From Sorex araneus (taxonomy: Eukaryota; Chordata; Mammalia; Eulipotyphla; Soricidae), in the NCBI RefSeq assembly GCF_027595985.1, contig NC_073306.1, positions 85,704,073-85,768,072 of the forward strand: a stretch of 64,000 nucleotides of DNA, read 5' to 3'. Numbering within the stretch: the stretch's first letter is position 1; each line of letters opens with the position of its first letter. Shown here piece by piece: positions 1 to 10,306 of the stretch. The notes under the pieces were generated by a model. That model did no database searches. It was not told the DNA's origin and saw nothing but the letters and a program-made list of their open reading frames with translations. A program made the translations under genes and the position numbers.

Positions 1-828
1 GGGACAGCTCTCGTGGACACTCTCTTCTGACTTAGATAATCAAATCCATGTGTGTGTGTCTATTTTTTTCTTGGCTTACCTATCTTGAGTGTGGACTCAG
101 GAGTTCTGGTCTTTGTACTCATGCTAAAAAAAAAGATGGTTTTCGTCCTTGTCTCGTAAAATAATCCCACCTGGAATGTTTCTATTTTGTCCTCAGATTT
201 TCCTCTTTTAATACAGTAGTGAGGTGTCAAACCATTGAAATCCTTCCCAATACACAGTCTTGACCCTTTCACCAGTGATTTCAGAGAACGTGCTGTCCCC
301 AACTGTATTACCACCAACATTGACTGCCTGCGTCATTCTGAGTCACAGAAATACAGTGTACAGAATTTTCCAAAGTTTTATGTTTCCTTTTGCAAACTTC
401 TGTTCCATATTTGAGGCTCACTACCATTTCATTTGCCTGCTACAGTGTTAACAGTGGAATGTGAGACAGGATAGAAGGTCAATGGAAAAAATGAAAATAG
501 CCAGTTTATGCATATTGCAAATAAGGTATACAAGGTAATAATGATTTATTACATACATTTATTATATAAAGAAATGTGGTTAGTTTCCACTAGAAAAATC
601 ATTGCTTTATATTGTAGAATTAAATGTCAGTCTGCAAAGTCTTACCCCATTCTGCATTACACAGGTGATTCAGTGGAGGTCATGGAGCTTTTGTACTTAT
701 CCAAGCACCTAGGTGTCATGCACTCAGCTCTTCAGTGTCTCAGCAGAGAAAATACACCCTTTTTTTTTTTTTTTTGGATGAAACAAGATAGTTTTTATTG
801 AAACTTACTTAAAAATGTGTGACAGGAT
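1..828. other. TPM3 intronic or upstream 3' sequence, no exon recognised
   Basis: Single-copy-looking AT-rich sequence with a short TG run near 50-60 and a T run at 759-775. I looked for tropomyosin exon 8 or the muscle-type exon 9a and found neither. Position upstream of exon 9c implies TPM3 intron or the UTR of an upstream alternative terminal exon. Confidence 0.5.
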
Positions 829-1008
829 TGGCCAGAGTGATAGTACAGCAGGTAGGGTTTTTCTCTTGCATGCCGCTGACCCAGGTTTGATCACCAGCAC
901 CCCATGTGGCCCTTCTAGCCCACCAGGAGTGACCCCTGAGTGCAGAGCCAGGAGTAAGCCCTTGAGTACCACTGGCTGGGCCCAAACAACAACCACCCAA
1001 AAAAATAA
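829..1008 (+). mobile_element. SOR-type SINE, diverged
   Basis: Family model used for all SINE calls here: head GGGCTGGAGCGATAGCACAG, B box GGTTCGATTCC, CATCCCATATGGTCCCC, GAGTGCAGAGCCAGGAGTAA, GTGTGACCCAAAAAGC, A tail. This copy keeps the head, 'acccaggtttgatcaccagc' and 'gagtgcagagccaggagtaa'; tail is AACAACAACC. Confidence 0.85.
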
Positions 1009-1175
1009 AGATGTGAAGGGAGAGAAAAGAAGTATGTGTTCAGTAGAAAACACAGTTTCTCCAGAGTGGAAAAGGCAAGGAAAGAAACAGAGACAAGCAA
1101 GATACATGTTCAAGGAAGGACACGGGTGCTTGAAGAGCAAGCCCTGGGCTCCAGGGAGGACTGGCTTTTGTGGTT

Positions 1176-1304
1176 TTAGTTTCGTTTTGGGGGCCACATC
1201 CGGTGGTGCTCAGTAGCACCTTTTTCTCTGTGCTCAGGGACTGAACCCAGGCCTACCACATGGCAGTGCATGCGCACAATCTATTGGGTTATCTTCCTGG
1301 GCTC
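1176..1304 (-). mobile_element. SOR-type SINE, old
   Basis: Antisense copy starting with 'gttttgggggccacatc' and retaining a diverged B-box region 'ctgaacccaggcctaccaca'; internal part shortened. Confidence 0.65.
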
Positions 1305-1567
1305 AGATTCATGCACTTAGCTGACACTTAAAACTTTTAGACACAAAGGTTTGAGGAGGAGACAGGTAGATATGGAGTTACCTACCTCAGGTTGCTCGGT
1401 CTAGGAAGAGACAGAACATATACTTAAAGACAAAGATGATGCTTAAGTGCCAGAAGTAACTAACTGTATGTTATGTGATTTGAGGGTGTGGGAAGAGATT
1501 CTCTTATGGATTATTAGTAAAGATTCAGAAGGAGGCATGGCAGGTAAGCAGTGCTTGCTGGAGAGGA

Positions 1568-2270
1568 CAGGACAGGGCTGGGCTTAAGGCCCTTGCTTTG
1601 CAAATCGCATCCCTGGTTCCATTCTTGGCACCTGTGGGTGTGGCACTACTGGGTGTGGTTACCATCCCCCCAAACAAACATGTTGCCTCTTCATTTTTAC
1701 TGACTTTCAAGAATGGATTTTTTTCACAAATGGGATTCTGTTAGAGGAAAGTGAATATTAAGCACTTCCACTGAGAAGTGAAAAATGAGAAGGATTTCAT
1801 GATTATAAAATAGGTTTTAGAGAGTCTGAAATCTGGGAGTTTTAATTTTATTTTGTGGATATTAGAGATTTTGAACAAGGGTATATTCTGGCCTGAATAG
1901 CATAAAAGAACCAGTTTGGTGCCTGGCAGGCTGGAATGTGTAAGAATCAGAATTGATTCCTTGCCCCAGTTGGTCTCCTGACACCGCTGAGTATGGCCCC
2001 CTAATAGAAGGAAAAACCTAATTTAGCACCAAAGTTAAAGACTATGATGTGTGAGTGTGGGGCTTAGGGAGCATCCACAGATATTTCAAAGGGCTGGAGT
2101 ACATGCTTCTCATGCTTGGAGACCTAGGTTCAGTTCCTAGTACTGTGTGGTCCTCTAAAAAATAAAAAATTGAGGAACGGCTATGGGAGTGTGTGGTTTG
2201 AGTACATACACCTTGGGTTTGATCCCCAGAACCATATGCTGCTCACTACTCTGTGGCTGTCAATATAAAA
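1568..2270 (+). mobile_element. three degraded SOR-type SINE fragments
   Basis: Fragments at about 1568-1672, 2089-2170 and 2180-2270 keep only the head and B-box part (for example 'cctaggttcagttcctag' and 'ttgggtttgatccccag'). Sequence between them is unremarkable. Confidence 0.5.
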
Positions 2271-2321
2271 GGGTTGGGTGGGTTAAGGATTAAGTGATTT
2301 ATTGCTTCCCCTCCCCACCTT

Positions 2322-2455
2322 TCTCTTGACTTGGGGGGGGGGGGTCATATGCAGCCATGCCCAGGGCTTACTGCTTGCTGGTTCTTTGCTCAGGGATCAT
2401 GACTCACGGGGCTCAGGAGACCCTATGCAGTGTGAGCTAATTAGCAGGCACCTTG
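2322..2455 (-). mobile_element. SOR-type SINE, old
   Basis: Antisense body ('cagggcttactgcttgctgg', 'ctcagggatcatgactc') preceded by a G run; the 5' third of the element is missing. Confidence 0.55.
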
Positions 2456-2651
2456 CTCCTCGTACCGTTCCTCTCCCCTCAGCGATTCCTAATAGTTCAC
2501 AACTTTAACAGATTGGGGAGGAAGTTACCTAAAGTTGAGATTCTGTCATGGATACTGTAGTAACTTGAGGGAACATTTGAGCATTCCATTAGAGGAGTTA
2601 TGTTTTGAAAAGCAGGAAAATTCATGGAAATAAAAACAACAAGTGGGGGGG

Positions 2652-2820
2652 GCGGCTGGAGCAATAGCACAGCGGGTAGGGCATTTGCCTTGCACGCGGC
2701 TGACCCGGGTTTGATTCCCAGCATCCCATATGGTCCCCCAAGTATCGCCAGGAGTAACTCCTGAGTGCAGAGCCAGGAGTAACCCCTGTGCATCGCCGGG
2801 TGATCTAGAAAAAAAAGCAA
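2652..2820 (+). mobile_element. SOR-type SINE, full length
   Basis: First of three head-to-tail copies in 520 bp. Head, B box and body intact; the end reads CCGGGTGATCTAG instead of the usual GTGTGACCC. Confidence 0.95.
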
Positions 2821-2842
2821 AAAAATAAATAAAACATTAAGT

Positions 2843-3015
2843 GGGGCTGAAGTGATAGCACAGCGGGTAGGGCATTTGCCTTGTACATGGCTGACCCGGG
2901 TTCGATTCCCAGTATCCCATATGGTCCCCCAAGTATCGCCAGGAGTAACTCCTGAGTGCGTGAGCCAGGAGGTAACCCCTGTGCATTGCCGGGTGTGATC
3001 CAAAAAGCAAAAAAC
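2843..3015 (+). mobile_element. SOR-type SINE, full length
   Basis: Second of the local array; carries the 'gagtgcgtgagccagg' insertion variant seen in several other copies (32694, 61350). Confidence 0.95.
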
Positions 3016-3019
3016 AAAC

Positions 3020-3170
3020 AAGAGGAACAATAGTACAGCAGGTAGGGCACTTGTCTTGCATGTGGCCGACGTGGATTTGATCTCTGGCATCCCATAAGAC
3101 CAGCCCTGAATGCAAAGCCAGGAGTAAGCCCTAAGTAGCCCCCGTCCCCCCTTCCCCCCAAAAAAAGTCC
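3020..3170 (+). mobile_element. SOR-type SINE, internally deleted
   Basis: Third of the local array. Lacks about 25 bases between the CATCCCATA block and the GAATGCAAAGCCAGG block; C-rich tail. Confidence 0.85.
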
Positions 3171-3462
3171 CCAAAACAATAAGGATGGCTTGGGTTAGTG
3201 CTGCTAGGCAGATGTGGTTGAATATGTAAAATGTTAGTGTTATTGAGGAGCTAATGTTTTAATTTTATAACTTTAGTTTCATTGTTCCTTGGACCTCACC
3301 AGCAGTGTTCAGGTTCCTGGAGGTCACTCCCAGCATGCTGGGCCTGCCCTGCAGCCTAAGGACGGTTCAGTTCTCAGTGACGTGTTACTTGGACACATTG
3401 GGAACCATCAGACTGCCACATTCCAGGTGTACACTCCAGGAGTCATCTTCCTGGCCCCTCAT

Positions 3463-3590
3463 TTTTTAAAAAAAATTTTTAATGAATGAACATGGGTTTA
3501 TAACAGGTATCAGGTGTACAGCCTTATAAATTAACGTTTATGTATCATCATCATACAATTGATCCAGTTTAGCCACCCATCTAAATTTGC
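3463..3590 (-). mobile_element. possible LINE-1 3' end fragment
   Basis: Starts with a T/A-rich stretch and 'gaatgaacatgggtttataa', then 'caggtgtacagccttataaa', resembling the antisense 3' termini of LINE-1 copies elsewhere in the window. Confidence 0.35.
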
Positions 3591-3593
3591 TTA

Positions 3594-3712
3594 CAGGGCT
3601 CAGGCAATAGCTGAGAGAAATTGGAGCACATGCCTGGCATATGAAGACCTCAAGTTGTATCCCCAGAACTGCATGCCACCCCAAGCACTGCTTGGGAGGA
3701 ACCTCCTCAAAT
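3594..3712 (+). mobile_element. degraded SOR-type SINE
   Basis: Only 'gggctcaggcaatagctgag' and a B-box-like 'caagttgtatccccagaact' remain recognisable. Confidence 0.45.
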
Positions 3713-3776
3713 TTTTTTTTTTGTTTTAACTTCCCTGGCTAGAGTACACTGCATTGGATAGCAAAATTCTATTACT

Positions 3777-3922
3777 TTTTTTTTTCTTTTTGGGTCATAC
3801 CTGGCAATGCACAAGAGTTACTCCTGGCTGTGCTTGGGGGACCATATGGGATGCTGGAATCAAACTCGGGTCGGCCACATGCAAGGCAAACGCCCTACAC
3901 GTTGTCCTATCGCTCCAACCCC
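3777..3922 (-). mobile_element. SOR-type SINE, internal deletion
   Basis: Antisense copy with T-rich leader (poly-A tail of the element). About 25 bp of the CTCTGCACTCAGGAATTACT block is missing. Confidence 0.9.
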
Positions 3923-3925
3923 CTC

Positions 3926-4170
3926 TAATAAATTTTTTAAAGTGACCTAGCCGGGTTTATGATACCATTAATCATATTTTTTATGTATACTTCATTCCAG
4001 TGCCATACCCATCATCAGAGAGTCCCTCCCTTCCACAACTGTCACAGGACTCCTCCCAGTCCCCTCTCCTCCCACATAAGCTCAGTTCTATAGACAGAAT
4101 CTCCAGTTCTGTGATTTTGACCATTTTTGTTTCCTTAGTATGTTCCTTTATATCCCACGGGTTTTATTTT
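3926..4170 (-). mobile_element. LINE-1 3' end, old
   Basis: Antisense L1 3'-end character: 'ttcattccagtgccatac', 'ccctcccttccacaactg', then 'tatatcccac'. Compare the clearer copies at 34015 and 40371. Diverged. Confidence 0.5.
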
Positions 4171-4268
4171 TAAATTGTGGAGGTTATACTTATATATGTA
4201 TATAGATGAAAAGAGCTAAGATGAATGGTTAGTAAGTAAGATATTTTATTTTGAAGTTGAAGGTATCG

Positions 4269-4420
4269 ATGGACTGAAGAGATAGCTCAGAGGGCTATCA
4301 GCTTTTTCTTTGCATGCAGGAGCCCTGGTTCTGGTTCAGTTCCTAGTACTGCATGGTTTCTGCAGGCATGAGCCAGGACTTAGACCCGGAACATTGCTTG
4401 TAGAGACCCTAAAGTAAATC
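4269..4420 (+). mobile_element. SOR-type SINE, old
   Basis: Head 'ggactgaagagatagctcag' and B-box region 'ggttcagttcctagtactgc'; the second half is heavily diverged, followed by an A run at 4425-4438. Confidence 0.65.
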
Positions 4421-4518
4421 AGGTTAAAAAAAAAAAAAGTAGAAGAAATTAACTTTGGCCTTCAGAAAAGATCTTAAAAGAGAAATAAGTATGAATGACT
4501 GATGAAAGATTAGGGAGA

Positions 4519-4830
4519 GGGGCCAGAGATAGTACAGAGATTAAATTAAGGTGCTTGCCTACTTCAGGTGACTGACCTGAGTTCCACAACACTCCATATG
4601 GCCCCCTGACCCTACCCAGAGATGATTCCTGAGTACAGAGCCCTGAGTACTTGTGGATGTGCTGCCCTGCCCCCGCCCCCCCCAAAAAAAAAAAAATACT
4701 TGCCCTGCATGCAGTTGACTCCAGTTTGACCCCCAGCATCACCTGTTATACCTCTGAGTGCCATAGGACTAATTCTGGACCACAGCTGGGTGTGTCCTTA
4801 CCAACACCCCCCCTACCATCTCGCCCTCCA
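4519..4830 (+). mobile_element. two adjacent SOR-type SINE copies
   Basis: Copy 4519-4690 is nearly complete and ends in a C/A-rich tail. Copy 4697-4830 lacks its 5' head and starts at 'cttgccctgcatgcag'. Confidence 0.7.
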
Positions 4831-4854
4831 ATAACAGGAAAGGGTTAGACCAAA

Positions 4855-4922
4855 TCGGGTGCCATGGATCAAACCTGAATCGGCCATGTGCCAATGCCTT
4901 ACCCATTGTACTGTCCCGCTGA
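4855..4922 (-). mobile_element. SOR-type SINE, 5' fragment only
   Basis: Antisense 5' half only ('ggatcaaacctgaatcggcc' to 'ctgtcccgctgac'). Confidence 0.6.
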
Positions 4923-4994
4923 CTTCCTGATTTTGCCCTTTTTTAGGGAACACAAAACTTGAATGAGCTGAGATGTGTTCCAAAATATTTTGTC

Positions 4995-5166
4995 TGGGGC
5001 TGAAGTGATAGTATAGCGGGTAGGGTGTTTGCCTTGCATGCAGCCAATCCGAGTTTGATCCCCAGCATCCCATTATGGTCCCTTGAGCATCGCTAGGAGT
5101 GATTCCTGAGTGCAGAGCCAGGAGTAAGCCCTCAGCATCACAGGGTATGACCCTAAAACAAAAAAA
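4995..5166 (+). mobile_element. SOR-type SINE, full length
   Basis: Complete from 'ggggctgaagtgatagtata' to a short A tail, about 85% like the younger copies by eye. Confidence 0.92.
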
Positions 5167-5361
5167 TCTTGTCTGTAGAGATAGCAGAATTAGAAGTCAT
5201 ATCACAGGTTGTAGCTTGATGGCAGAATGCTTGTGCATGCTCTCACACGGTCTCGTGTGCACACCACATAGTAGCCTGAGTTCAAGGTGACAGAACAATA
5301 GCATTTATCTTTTGATCACATTTAGTCCTTAGATTTTAGTGAGGTAATAAAATGCTCTCAC

Positions 5362-5487
5362 ACGGGGGCAGAGGGATAGTGCGAAAATAAATTGCTTGTG
5401 GCCAACCCTGATTAGATCCCCAGCATTGCATATGGTCCCCTGAACCACCAGGTGTGACTGCCACCCTTCTCCACCCCCCAAAAAAAG
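5362..5487 (+). mobile_element. SOR-type SINE, deleted
   Basis: Head 'gggcagagggatagtgcg' and 'tgcatatggtcccctgaacc'; the body after this is mostly lost before a C/A tail. Confidence 0.7.
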
Positions 5488-5669
5488 TGTTCCGATATCT
5501 TTTCTGGAAAACTTAATGACCCCTCTGTTTTGAGGGGTAAGATATGAAAGTACCCCTTTCTCCCGGGACAGGAGTGGAAGTCCCTCCCCTTGGCTATGGG
5601 TATTAGAGTTGCACATAAAGTCTTCATGTCAGATAATGCCACTGAAAGATTAAGAAACGAGAGTTCCCA

Positions 5670-5812
5670 GGGCTGGAGTGATAGCACAACAGATAGGGGA
5701 CTTGACTTGCATGCACCCAACTTGGGTTCTATCCCTAACCCTGCCAGGACTAATCCCTGAGCTAGTAGTAAGCTCTGAGCACAGCTGGATATGGTTCCAA
5801 AACCGAACAAAA
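5670..5812 (+). mobile_element. SOR-type SINE, old
   Basis: Head 'gggctggagtgatagcacaa' is good; the CATCCCATATGG block is deleted. Confidence 0.8.
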
Positions 5813-6249
5813 CAAAAAAGAGTTGAAGGCAAATATGAACCTCTGCCATTTGTCAGGGCTACCCCAATGAATACAGAGGGTCCAATCTCATTCTGCTGGA
5901 TACTTAGCCAGATTATTACAGTGTTTCTGAATGGTGGACTTCAGTCAGTTTGGCTAGGATAATTATGGTATATATAGAATAATCCTTACTCCTGACCTGC
6001 TGATTTTTTGTAAATTCCTCTTAGCTCTTTTGACAGTTAAAACCTGCCACTCATGCCCAGTTTTCAAATTCTCCTTTGAGCAGACTTATCAGTTCTTAGG
6101 AAAACTTGGTTTCATGACAAGCGTTTTCAAAGTTGACTCCAGGCTGGGCATATGGTAAATAGCATTGTTTCTGGTCCTGACCAGATCCTAAGCTTCAGCA
6201 GCTGTGGCCTTCACAACCAACAGAGAAGTCTATTCCAGTTGTCAACAAA
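5813..6249. other. single-copy-looking TPM3 intron
   Basis: No repeat or exon recognised in these 437 bases; composition is ordinary. Splice-flanked open frames here do not resemble tropomyosin. Confidence 0.4.
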
Positions 6250-6492
6250 ACTTTTTTTGGAGGGGAGAAGCAGGTTCTCCGTCATATCTGGCCATGTGGG
6301 GGGGATATTTCTGGCTCTTATCAGGAGACCCCTGGCAGTGCATGAGGGACCGTATTTAGTACCTGGGATTGGACTGGTGTTGCCTGCATCTGTCTGGCCC
6401 CTCAATTATGAGAGGATACATCTGTGGTCTTGGAGATTGAATCTAGGGCTCCTTCATTGCTGGTGCCTTAATGTACTAGCTCTCTGACCCCT
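6250..6492 (-). mobile_element. one or two old SOR-type SINE copies
   Basis: Antisense remnants, with two separate terminal blocks ending in 'tctggcccct' and 'tctctgacccctc', suggesting two overlapping insertions. Confidence 0.55.
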
Positions 6493-6540
6493 CTGAAAGC
6501 TTTTCAAAAGAAAGGGGTTGAGGTTTTGTTCTTGTTTTGT

Positions 6541-6710
6541 TTTTTTTCTTTTTGGGTCACACCCAGCGATGCTCAGGGGTTACTCCCAGCTCTGCACTCA
6601 GGAATTACTCCTGGCAATGCTCAGGGGACTATCTGTGATGCTGGGAATTGAACCCGGGTCAGCCATGAGCAAGGCAAATGCCCTACCTTGCTGTACTATT
6701 GCTCCAGCCC
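6541..6710 (-). mobile_element. SOR-type SINE, full length
   Basis: Complete antisense copy with 'cacccagcgatgctcagggg' (tail type B, see finding on subfamilies). Confidence 0.95.
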
Positions 6711-6898
6711 CAAGGGGTTGAGTTTTTTATTTGCTTGTGTTTGTCTGAGCACCTGCTGTGCTATTGCTCTGCTCCGAAAACTGGTTGAGTCTTGATAGGC
6801 GGGACCACACTGATGGGTCTGTCACCCAGCAGCTGAAAAAAGCAGCATTAGAAAACGTAGTATTGAACCAGAGAGAGTTCAAAGGGCTGATGGCAGAG

Positions 6899-7175
6899 GC
6901 TGGAGAGAGTACAACGGATAGGACATATTACTTTGCACATGGCTGGCCCAGGTTCAATCCCAGGTTTGCTCCCCCACATCCCACATGGTCCCCCAATCAT
7001 TCGTGAGCACAGAGGCAGGAGTAAGCCCTGAACACTGCCAGGTATAGCCCAAAAACCAGAGGGCTGATTGCAGGCTTTGCTTGCATGTGAAACGCCTAGA
7101 TTTGATCCCTGGTCCCACAGTGTCGCTAAGCACTGCTGGGACAGCTTCCTCCAGCAGCACCAGCTGTGACCCAAA
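6899..7175 (+). mobile_element. two old SOR-type SINE copies
   Basis: 6899-7058 is near complete with a local expansion in the CATCCC block; 7062-7175 is a second, poorer copy lacking the A-box head. Confidence 0.7.
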
Positions 7176-7580
7176 ATTCACAAAAGGAAAAGCTGCAGGA
7201 TTAAGTGGCTCTGGGCCCTATAATGCTCTGTTGATGCTTCTAGAGAAGAAAAGGCAAATGTTCACTTGGGGTCCTTTCAAACACTGCGATGTACATGTGT
7301 GTCTTAGCTGACTAGTCCTTTCTTGGGCATCCTTCATTTGACTTGGCTACTCAGCCCAGGGCATAAATACTGTGAAGAAGATGGTTTTCCTCCTGAGCAT
7401 GTTGTCCTAGCAGCCTGGCAGTCTGAATTTCTTATTTATTCCTCTGTTGGTCTCTCTGCCAATGCACTGGCTCTTTCTCAACCTCTTTCTGAATCTCCCT
7501 GGCATCCATCACGCCTTACAGATGCATGTCACATACCCCAGCAACGTGAACGAATGTCTCCAAGTTCACTTCTGGAGCTC

Positions 7581-7654
7581 TACTAACCTTCCCTTTTTCT
7601 CTTTCTCCTCCTCTTTCCTCCTCTCCTTGTTCCCCTCCTCCGCTGCTGCTGCAG
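7581..7654 (+). promoter_or_regulatory. TPM3: distant branch point and long polypyrimidine tract of TPM3 exon 9c
   Basis: A perfect TACTAAC branch-site sequence lies at 7581-7587. It is followed by about 65 nt of nearly pure C/T with no AG until the acceptor at 7653-7654, then a CUG run just before the acceptor. A distant branch point with a long PTB-bindable tract is a known feature of regulated tropomyosin exons. Its role here is inferred. Confidence 0.75.
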
Positions 7655-7734
7655 AGCGCCTCTACAGCCAACTTGAGCGAAACCGCCTGCTCGCTAACGA
7701 GCTGAAGCTAACGCTGCATGACCTGTGTGACTGA
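7655..7734 (+). CDS. TPM3: tropomyosin 3 alternative terminal exon 9c
   Basis: Encodes the C-terminal 26 residues ERLYSQLERNRLLANELKLT... ending LHDLCD, then TGA. The first G of the Glu codon comes from the upstream exon (phase 1), the same phase as exon 9d, so the two are interchangeable ends. Tropomyosin is a coiled-coil dimer that polymerises along actin. The 9-series exon sets the C-terminal overlap region and troponin or isoform specificity. Acceptor CTGCAG; the coding frame carries heptad-like Leu spacing. I recall this end from non-muscle or brain-type TPM3 isoforms. Upstream exons are outside the window. Confidence 0.95.
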
Positions 7735-8100
7735 TGGCGGGGCCCATAAACCGAGCTAACTGCTCACGCCAGTGAACTGGACACCAGCCAAAAGCTGACT
7801 GTCTTTTTAGAAGTGACTGTTTTGCCCTTTGCAAGTTGCTGCTGAAATGGAGGCTGTTAGAATATCGTTGACTTCCTATTCACATAGTATTGGGACAGTC
7901 AGGACTGTGTTTCTCTCCCTTTTAAAGAGCTGATGGGTAATGAAGGGAGGGATTTTAAAGATTCTAGAGCAAAAGCCTGGGTGTTTTCTGGTGTAATTTC
8001 CCTCCCCTCCTTATTTGCTGCTCTTTCAGTTGTGCACTTACTGTAGGAGATGTTCACTTGCATGGGTGTTTTCTAACAATAAAAGAACTGACTTGACAAG
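7735..8100 (+). other. TPM3: TPM3 3' UTR of the exon 9c transcript
   Basis: About 365 nt of non-repetitive sequence from the TGA to a cleavage region about 20 nt after AATAAA. No SINE inside, unlike the 9d UTR. Confidence 0.75.
8078..8083 (+). terminator. TPM3: polyadenylation signal of exon 9c mRNA
   Basis: Canonical AATAAA within 'acaataaaagaactgac'. Position relative to the exon 9c stop codon fits a short 3' UTR. Confidence 0.8.
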
Positions 8101-8817
8101 ATGGTGTAACTGCTTCATCTGCGGTGCCAGGAATGGACCCTCCTGACTGGGGGAAAGGAAAGCAAGTAGGATTTAGGTGGATCTATATCTCTACCCCTTC
8201 CTGCTTTTCCAGCCTCCCTAGAGCAGTCTGAGGGCTTGGCTTGCCGTGTAGGTTTTCCTTGATGTTCAGCTGCTGGTTTTCTTCCTGCCACTTTCCTTCT
8301 ACTTTTTCCTGGTTCCTGGTGTGATTGCAAGTTCCTCTTATCACAGGGTAGTAGGCTACAGCACTGCAAAAGTCTCAAGATTTTGCTTGCATATGTAACA
8401 CGTTCGGTAATATTCTTGCTTTGTTTTCTAATGAGTCTTTTAGTTTTGGGGGTTCTTTTATCCCACCAGCTATTTTTCTCCCTTCTTAGTGGGGAATGCC
8501 TGTGCAGCACGAGGGGCTCCTGTCCTCTCTGCACACTAAGTTGAAAGCAGTGTTTGGATGTGGGTGGGAGAGGAAATGACCTCTCAGTCTCGGCTCCCTT
8601 CCTTCCCTGCTAGTACAGCAGCACCTCACCTGCAACTTGAGCAGGCAAGCGAGAGGCCCTGCAAACTGAGGGATGCACTCAGTGCATCCTGGTGCGTTGG
8701 AGAGGGCAGCTCCTCAGTCTGTCTGTGCTTCCCCGCAGCAGGAACAACTCTCAGAGGTTGAGTGGACCTTGAAGTGCCCTTCTGGTTTGTGTGACATCTC
8801 TCCTTTACCCCCACTAG
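8101..8817 (+). other. TPM3 intron between exons 9c and 9d
   Basis: Repeat-free 717 bp. A pyrimidine-rich stretch and CCCCCACTAG acceptor precede exon 9d. An open frame reads through the acceptor but has no tropomyosin similarity before the exon. Confidence 0.65.
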
Positions 8818-8900
8818 ATAAACTGAAATGCACCAAAGAGGAGCACCTCTGTACACAAAGGATGCTGGACCAGACTCTGCTGGACCTGAATGAGATGTAG
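8818..8900 (+). CDS. TPM3: tropomyosin 3 alternative terminal exon 9d
   Basis: Encodes DKLKCTKEEHLCTQRMLDQT... ending LLDLNEM, then TAG; the Asp codon is split G|AT across the junction, matching the exon 9c phase. This is the C-terminus I know from the ubiquitous cytoskeletal TPM3 isoforms. It supplies the actin-filament end-to-end overlap. A transcript uses 9c or 9d by choosing either the 9c acceptor and its poly(A) site or skipping to this exon. Protein identity to mammalian TPM3 looks complete from memory. Confidence 0.97.
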
Positions 8901-9485
8901 AGTCCCCGCCCTGCCGCTGCTCCTCCCTCAACCCTGACTCCGCCTGAGGCCAGCCCACCGGAAGCTGACCTTTCACCGAGGGCTGATCTTTAACTGGAAA
9001 GCTGCTTTCTCCCTCACTGTCCCTCCCCCCCCGAGTTTTCAGCCAAACTGTCTCTGCCCCTACCCCAGAGATTCCCTTTGGGGTAGAGACAGAGCACCTT
9101 TGGGAACAACATCTAAGGGAATGTGAGCACAATGCAAAGTGTCTTTAAAAGCACGTTGTCATGTACACATTTTGTAATTCCCCTTTTTGTTGTAGCAAGC
9201 TTTTGTAAGACATTCCAAGTCATTCCACAGTTTTGAAGAGCAGTCTAATCCTTTCTCTCTTTCGGAAGGGACCTTTCCAGCCAATTGCATTTTGCCCTCT
9301 CCGTGGAGAAGGGAAAGGACTGGGCCTGCCTTACAGAGATATACAGCCCAGAGAAAGGTGCCACTGTGGGATACCTCAGTGCTGTGTACCAGGACTAGCC
9401 AGACTGAAGAAAAGGGGTTCTAAGAGGAGTTAGCCAAAAGGAAAAGTGCTGTTTAGGTTTCCAGCTTTAGGGTATCTCTGGGAAA

Positions 9486-9571
9486 CTTTCTTTTCTTTTC
9501 TTTTCTTTTCTTTTCTTTTCTTTTCTTTTCTTTTCTTTTCTTTTCTTTTCTTTTCTTTTCTTTTCTTTTCC
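9486..9571 (+). repeat. (TTTTC)n microsatellite in TPM3 3' UTR
   Basis: About 17 uninterrupted pentamers, strictly polypyrimidine on the mRNA strand. The KEKKRK-type open frames on the other strand are this repeat. Confidence 0.97.
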
Positions 9572-9594
9572 TTTTAAACCAGTGAAGTGACTCA

Positions 9595-9731
9595 AGGGGC
9601 CATAGAGGTATAGTACAGTGGGTAAAGCACTTACTTGCCTTGCAGCCTGGCTGATCCTGCTCCCCATATGGTCCCCTGAGCATTGCCAGGAGTGATCCCT
9701 GAGCACAGCCAGATGTGACCCCCAAAACAAC
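9595..9731 (+). mobile_element. SOR-type SINE, deleted, in TPM3 3' UTR
   Basis: Head 'ggggccatagaggtatagta', intact 'ccccatatggtcccctgagc'; the B-box region is shortened and the GCAGAGCCAGGAG block is lost. Confidence 0.85.
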
Positions 9732-10300
9732 AGGAAGAAGTGACTCAAATTAAGATAATGAGAACCCGGGACCAAATCCTCGTTTCATCTCCCTCTGCTC
9801 TCCCAGCAGAATGAATCATGTAGTACCTTTTAGGTTGAAGTGACCACTTACTTGCTCTCCTGAATTCTTGAAAGAAAAACAAAATGTTATTGCCACTGAT
9901 TAGCCATATGAAACTCATCTCATTGCCCTTTTCTGGGTCTGAAGCTGCTGTCTCCAAAAGTGCCATCTCATTGTGCTTTGTATCGGTTAGTGCCGGAGAA
10001 ATCTTGAATAGCTTATATACAAAACTTTTTATATTGTTTTGAAACTTTGCTTCTCTAGGGTTGGGGCACAGTGACCACCCGGTCTGGGCCTGCAGTGTGG
10101 TCTTTGAAAACATCCTCTCCTTCTTACCCAACTCCCCCTTTTAAGTGAGGTTCTGTGAGGTCTGTCCAGTGTGCATCTACCCCGCAGCTTCGTGGCTTAA
10201 AATGCCCTCTCCTTTGGTGTGGCCTCTTTGGGGGCCAGTTGGGCCAAGAAACCAATAATGCAACTGTTTTGATACTGAAAATTGACTTGTGTCTTTTTGA

Positions 10301-10306
10301 AATAAA
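10301..10306 (+). terminator. TPM3: polyadenylation signal of exon 9d mRNA
   Basis: AATAAA in 'tgaaataaagaaccagtc', the last candidate before sequence turns intergenic; marks the TPM3 3' end. Confidence 0.85.

Noticed and set aside
2497-3174. A 225-codon open frame on the minus strand
   Set aside because: It runs through three SOR SINEs; the repeated motif LALHSGVTPG/GTIWDAGNRTRV is the antisense SINE translation seen dozens of times in the window.
1-7580. TPM3 exon 8, muscle exon 9a, or a microRNA in the TPM3 introns
   Set aside because: I searched for the expected coding words and for the miR-190 seed context and saw none in this stretch.
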